DNA of 7,496 nt, taken from contig CP070733.1 in NCBI GenBank assembly GCA_020347585.1, positions 983,950 to 991,445 of the forward strand. The letters run 5' to 3'. The position numbers and the translations under genes are program-made. The notes under the pieces were generated by a model. It was given only the letters and a program-made list of their open reading frames with translations, had not been told where the DNA came from and made no database searches. Of this stretch, positions 5,905 to 7,496 are shown in pieces. The DNA comes from Pseudomonadota bacterium (GTDB lineage Bacteria; Pseudomonadota; Gammaproteobacteria; CAMYNG01). Position 1 is the first letter of the stretch. Each line of letters opens with the position of its first letter.

Positions 5905-6158
5905 CACCAATGGCGTCGGCAGGCAACGCCGGGGCCTGCCGAGGTGGACGATCGCTCAGGCGATGGGGGGACGCGGTGGTAGGTCAGCGGAATCGGGCTG
6001 TGGTCCGGCCAGTCTTGCGCATCCGGCGGCGCCCGTAAGGGCGGGAACGGATCCCACGCCCCGACATGGCGCAGGAGCCGTTCGATCACCGTGGCTTGCT
6101 CGATGACCGCCAAGAACCGCATTTCACCGCCGCAATGGGGGCAGATGCGCGGGGCCAC
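5883..6158 (-). pseudogene. C-terminal remnant of an IS91-family (Y2/HUH) transposase
   Basis: About 91 codons remain. VAPRICPHCGGEMRFLAVIE, VIERLLRHVGAWDP and DWPDHSPIPLTYH match the end of IS91-type rolling-circle transposases: the CPxCGG zinc-binding motif, then the V-I-E-R-L/I-L-R-H-x-G helix, then the PLTYH tail. The catalytic region with the HUH motif and paired tyrosines is missing, and an in-frame TAA at 6159-6161 directly precedes the remnant. The last 25 residues or so are not typical and may follow a frameshift or run into the element end. It cannot be active. Related full-length elements would have about 1.1-1.4 kb of transposase gene. Confidence 0.8.
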
Positions 6159-6455
6159 TTAAACGCGAGCAGGTGCGCGCGAAGCAAGGACACCCGTGAC
6201 GAGAACTTGCGAAAACAGGGTGCCCGTGAGTAGGTCTTTGCTCAGAGGTGTCGTGGGTGTGACCCGAGCGTGAAGCGAATTACGATGGCACTGTGCGCGG
6301 AACTGGCTAAGGCGCTGGTTTTTGGATCGCGGAAATTGGCGGCGCATTAAGCGCGATAGGTAACGCGCAGAAACAACGTCCCCGCGGCTTCGAGGACGCA
6401 ACTGCTAGATTCACGTTGTCCCGTGAGTCCAGCGCAGTGGCAGCTGCACTGAATT
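6159..6455. other. Unassigned tract beside the transposase remnant
   Basis: I see no supportable gene in these 297 bases. GGACACCC (6188-6195) and GGGTGCCC (6218-6225) form an inverted repeat with one mismatch around 22 bases, and CCCGTGA occurs twice in direct orientation. A minus-strand open frame at 6159-6401 is in phase with the transposase tail but shows no transposase motif. The tract may be old element sequence or unrelated debris. Near the right edge, CAGTG and CACTG flank GCAGCTG just beyond the DUF1269 stop, a weak hairpin without a T-run. Confidence 0.4.
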
Positions 6456-6965
6456 CTACGGAAATGCTGGAATGGTGGGTTCTGTGCCTTCGATATCCGC
6501 GTCGGGATGATGTTGCTTGACCATTTTTTCGATTTCGTCAACGCGTGCCTTGGGGACATCAACCAGCATGAGCACCTCACCTTTATTGACCGCATCCTCG
6601 AACTGTTTTAGGCGACTATTGGGTACGCTCACGCCAATCATCGTGGACATGATGGCGCCAAACCCCGAACCGGCAAGTGCGATGGCTAGAAGTGCGCCGC
6701 CGCCCAGCGCAATGCCAGCGGGTGGAAAGGTTACGGCAACTAGACCTGCCAGAACGCCCGTGGCACCACCCACGGCGATACCGCGTTCCAAGGCCGGTAC
6801 CACATCACTTTTCTGCGCGAGGGTCGCCTCCGGCAGATCGCCCATCGGCGTGCCTTCTTTGGCGATCGCATGGATGTGGCGCTCTTCGATGCGCGCGAGC
6901 AATAGCTCGTCTACCACCGTACGGGTCGTCTCAATATTGGGGAGCAAGAAATAGAGTCGTCTCAT
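6456..6965 (-). CDS. DUF1269-family membrane protein
   Basis: A 169-residue protein with the DUF1269 layout. The N-terminal part (1-60, RRLYFLLPNIETTRTVVDEL, then ERHIHAIAKEG) is a small soluble alpha/beta domain. A glycine-rich hydrophobic pair at about 62-80 and 84-112 (GGATGVLAGL, PPAGIALGGGALLAIALAGS) probably crosses or enters the membrane. The C-terminal part (113-169) has VPNSRLKQFEDAVNKGE, the strand VLMLVDVPK, a helix, and the ending EGTEPTIPAFP, which I recall as typical of proteobacterial members. No biochemical function is established for this family as far as I know. ATG 6965 is supported by GGAG at 6974-6977, 8 bases upstream. A predicted FNR-type promoter lies about 70-115 bases upstream, so expression may rise when oxygen falls. 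It stands alone as a single gene. Confidence 0.85.
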   Translation of the reverse strand: MRRLYFLLPNIETTRTVVDELLLARIEERHIHAIAKEGTPMGDLPEATLAQKSDVVPALERGIAVGGATGVLAGLVAVTFPPAGIALGGGALLAIALAGSGFGAIMSTMIGVSVPNSRLKQFEDAVNKGEVLMLVDVPKARVDEIEKMVKQHHPDADIEGTEPTIPAFP

Positions 6966-7039
6966 GATTGTAACTCCATGTCACAGATGAAAGAGCGTCC
7001 GGCAAATTGCACTTCTGCACCGAGCGTTTCGTTTTTTCA

Positions 7040-7048
7040 ACATTAGCA
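7040..7048 (-). promoter_or_regulatory. Extended -10 element for DUF1269
   Basis: On the minus strand TGCTAATGT fits the extended -10 form TGnTATAAT with two mismatches in the hexamer. It begins shortly after the FNR-type box, leaving 21 bases between box and hexamer except for the TGC. This puts the expected start of transcription near 7032-7033 and the box centre close to -41, the class II activator position. The leader would be about 67 bases. Confidence 0.5.
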
Positions 7049-7066
7049 GTGCCACCGAGAGGCGTG

Positions 7067-7080
7067 TTGATATGGATCAA
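7067..7080 (-). promoter_or_regulatory. Perfect FNR/ANR/DNR-type binding site
   Basis: TTGAT-ATGG-ATCAA is an exact match to the consensus TTGAT-N4-ATCAA bound by FNR-type regulators (oxygen-sensing FNR/ANR, or NO-sensing DNR in some bacteria). It lies 102 bases before the DUF1269 start codon. No gene begins in the opposite direction within the next 180 bases, so DUF1269 is the only candidate target in view. Which regulator uses it cannot be told from the box alone. Confidence 0.68.
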
Positions 7081-7267
7081 GATGGGATGTTGGTAACGAG
7101 CCTAGCTAAAAGCCCCGACGATTCAATCAGTTATATCCTATTCCTTACCAGTACAACTTCTCCGCTCCGAATAGCAGGGCGCTGTTAGGGGGGCGCCGCA
7201 GTCGCAGGCGGGCTGCTTATCTCTCTGACGTTGAAACGAATAACAGACTCGGGCTCAAAGCCCATGA

Positions 7268-7403
7268 GGAATAAGAATTTGCTTCCAGCGGATGGCGCTA
7301 TCGTGAGGCCCAGGAAGCCCATTGCCGCCTGTTTTACATGACCCCGCATCCGCGCTGGCCAGCTCGCCCGCGCCGCTTGCGCGATATTGGCCGCTGGTAC
7401 TGA
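7268..7403 (+). repeat. Interspersed repeat, copy 4
   Basis: It matches from GGAATAAGAATTTGCTTCC to GGCCGCTGGTACTGA, with a 9-base loss (the CACGCCGCA segment) just before the GATGGCGC core. GCTTCC at 7281-7286 and GGAAGC at 7313-7318 form the outer inverted repeat, and GCTGGCCAGC at 7354-7363 is intact. It ends at GTACTGA, like copy 1, without the extension seen in copies 2 and 3. Its right edge is 5 bases from the stop codon of the next minus-strand gene. Confidence 0.85.
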
Positions 7404-7408
7404 GCGAC

Positions 7409-7496
7409 TTACTTCTTCAACTGAAACTTCATGTCCGTCCCATGCTCCTTGTTGAAGTCATCGAAAATCTGCTCTGCGACCCCCTGGAACTCATCC
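7409..7496 (-). CDS. C-terminal end of a gene entering from the right (partial)
   Basis: The minus strand reads DEFQGVAEQIFDDFNKEHG, then TDMKFQLKK and TAA at 7411-7409. That is 28 residues of a charged, soluble-looking protein end whose start lies beyond the window. The reading is protein-like and ends cleanly just before repeat copy 4. No family is recognised from so short a piece. Confidence 0.5.
   Translation of the reverse strand, partial: DEFQGVAEQIFDDFNKEHGTDMKFQLKK

Larger units (their letters stand above)
5729..6158 (-). mobile_element. Decayed 3' end of an IS91-like element
   Basis: This unit combines repeat copy 3 with the transposase tail, read on the minus strand as tail first and then the terminal repeat. 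Only the oriIS-proximal end survives. The other end (terIS) and the transposase core are not visible in the window, so the outer limit near 6158 marks where recognisable similarity stops, not a mapped terminus. Confidence 0.6.
6966..7267. other. Upstream region of DUF1269
   Basis: This stretch of 302 bases holds no gene I can support. Its left part carries the ribosome site, leader and FNR-type promoter of DUF1269, described separately. The right part (about 7085-7267), including the run TTAGGGGGGCGCCGC, shows no recognisable signal. Confidence 0.5.

Noticed and set aside
6517..6954. Plus-strand open frame of 145 codons opposite DUF1269
   Set aside because: It is a shadow of the well-supported DUF1269 gene, with biased composition rich in Ser, Thr, Ala and Pro and no plausible start signal.
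901..7403. CRISPR array
   Set aside because: The four repeats are about 140 bases long and 1.5-2.4 kb apart with genes between them. There are no short regularly spaced repeats or cas genes.

Overview
The window looks like chromosomal DNA of a Gram-negative bacterium, most likely a gammaproteobacterium (inference). Visible grounds are two Sec signal peptides, a lipoprotein with a classical lipobox, a perfect FNR/ANR-type box, and protein families common in environmental proteobacteria (periplasmic tandem rhodanese, DUF1269, SpoIIAA-like, Sel1-repeat). The species cannot be named from this stretch. Five genes look intact, and they stand singly in a loose, repeat-rich layout with gene debris between them.

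Layout. 1-843: the last codons of a probable upstream gene, overlapping an exported Sel1-repeat protein. 901-1043: first copy of an interspersed repeat. 1078-1491: SpoIIAA/STAS-like cytoplasmic protein, tail to tail with an internal fragment of argininosuccinate synthase (argG) on the minus strand (1488-1688). 1689-2090: a doubtful membrane ORF that runs into the argG fragment, then an AT-rich operator-like inverted repeat and a strong ribosome binding site. 2091-2903: periplasmic tandem-rhodanese protein, followed by a 59-base imperfect hairpin. 3283-3458: second repeat copy, fused directly to the 3' end of a pyruvate phosphate dikinase gene (about 3459-3829). 3851-5488 (minus): lipoprotein with an Ig-like Big_5 domain and seven repeats of about 58 residues, probably one seven-bladed beta-propeller. 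5729-6158: third repeat copy joined to the C-terminal remnant of an IS91-family (Y2/HUH) transposase. 6456-6965 (minus): DUF1269 membrane protein with a well-placed FNR-class promoter at 7040-7080. 7268-7403: fourth repeat copy, 5 bases beyond the stop codon of a gene entering from the right edge.

Main point. One repeat of about 140 bp occurs four times in 6.5 kb, always on the same strand. Each copy has nested inverted repeats. The third copy sits exactly where the replication-origin end (oriIS) of an IS91-type element should be, just past the 3' end of the transposase. My reading is that the four copies are solo or decayed ends of an IS91-like rolling-circle element that spread without its transposase. 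The truncated ppdK supports this because it abuts one copy. The argG piece and the orphan tracts are compatible with the same kind of rearrangement, but no repeat copy touches the argG piece.

The intact genes do not form an evident pathway. The rhodanese suggests sulfur or persulfide handling in the periplasm. The FNR box suggests that DUF1269 expression responds to low oxygen.
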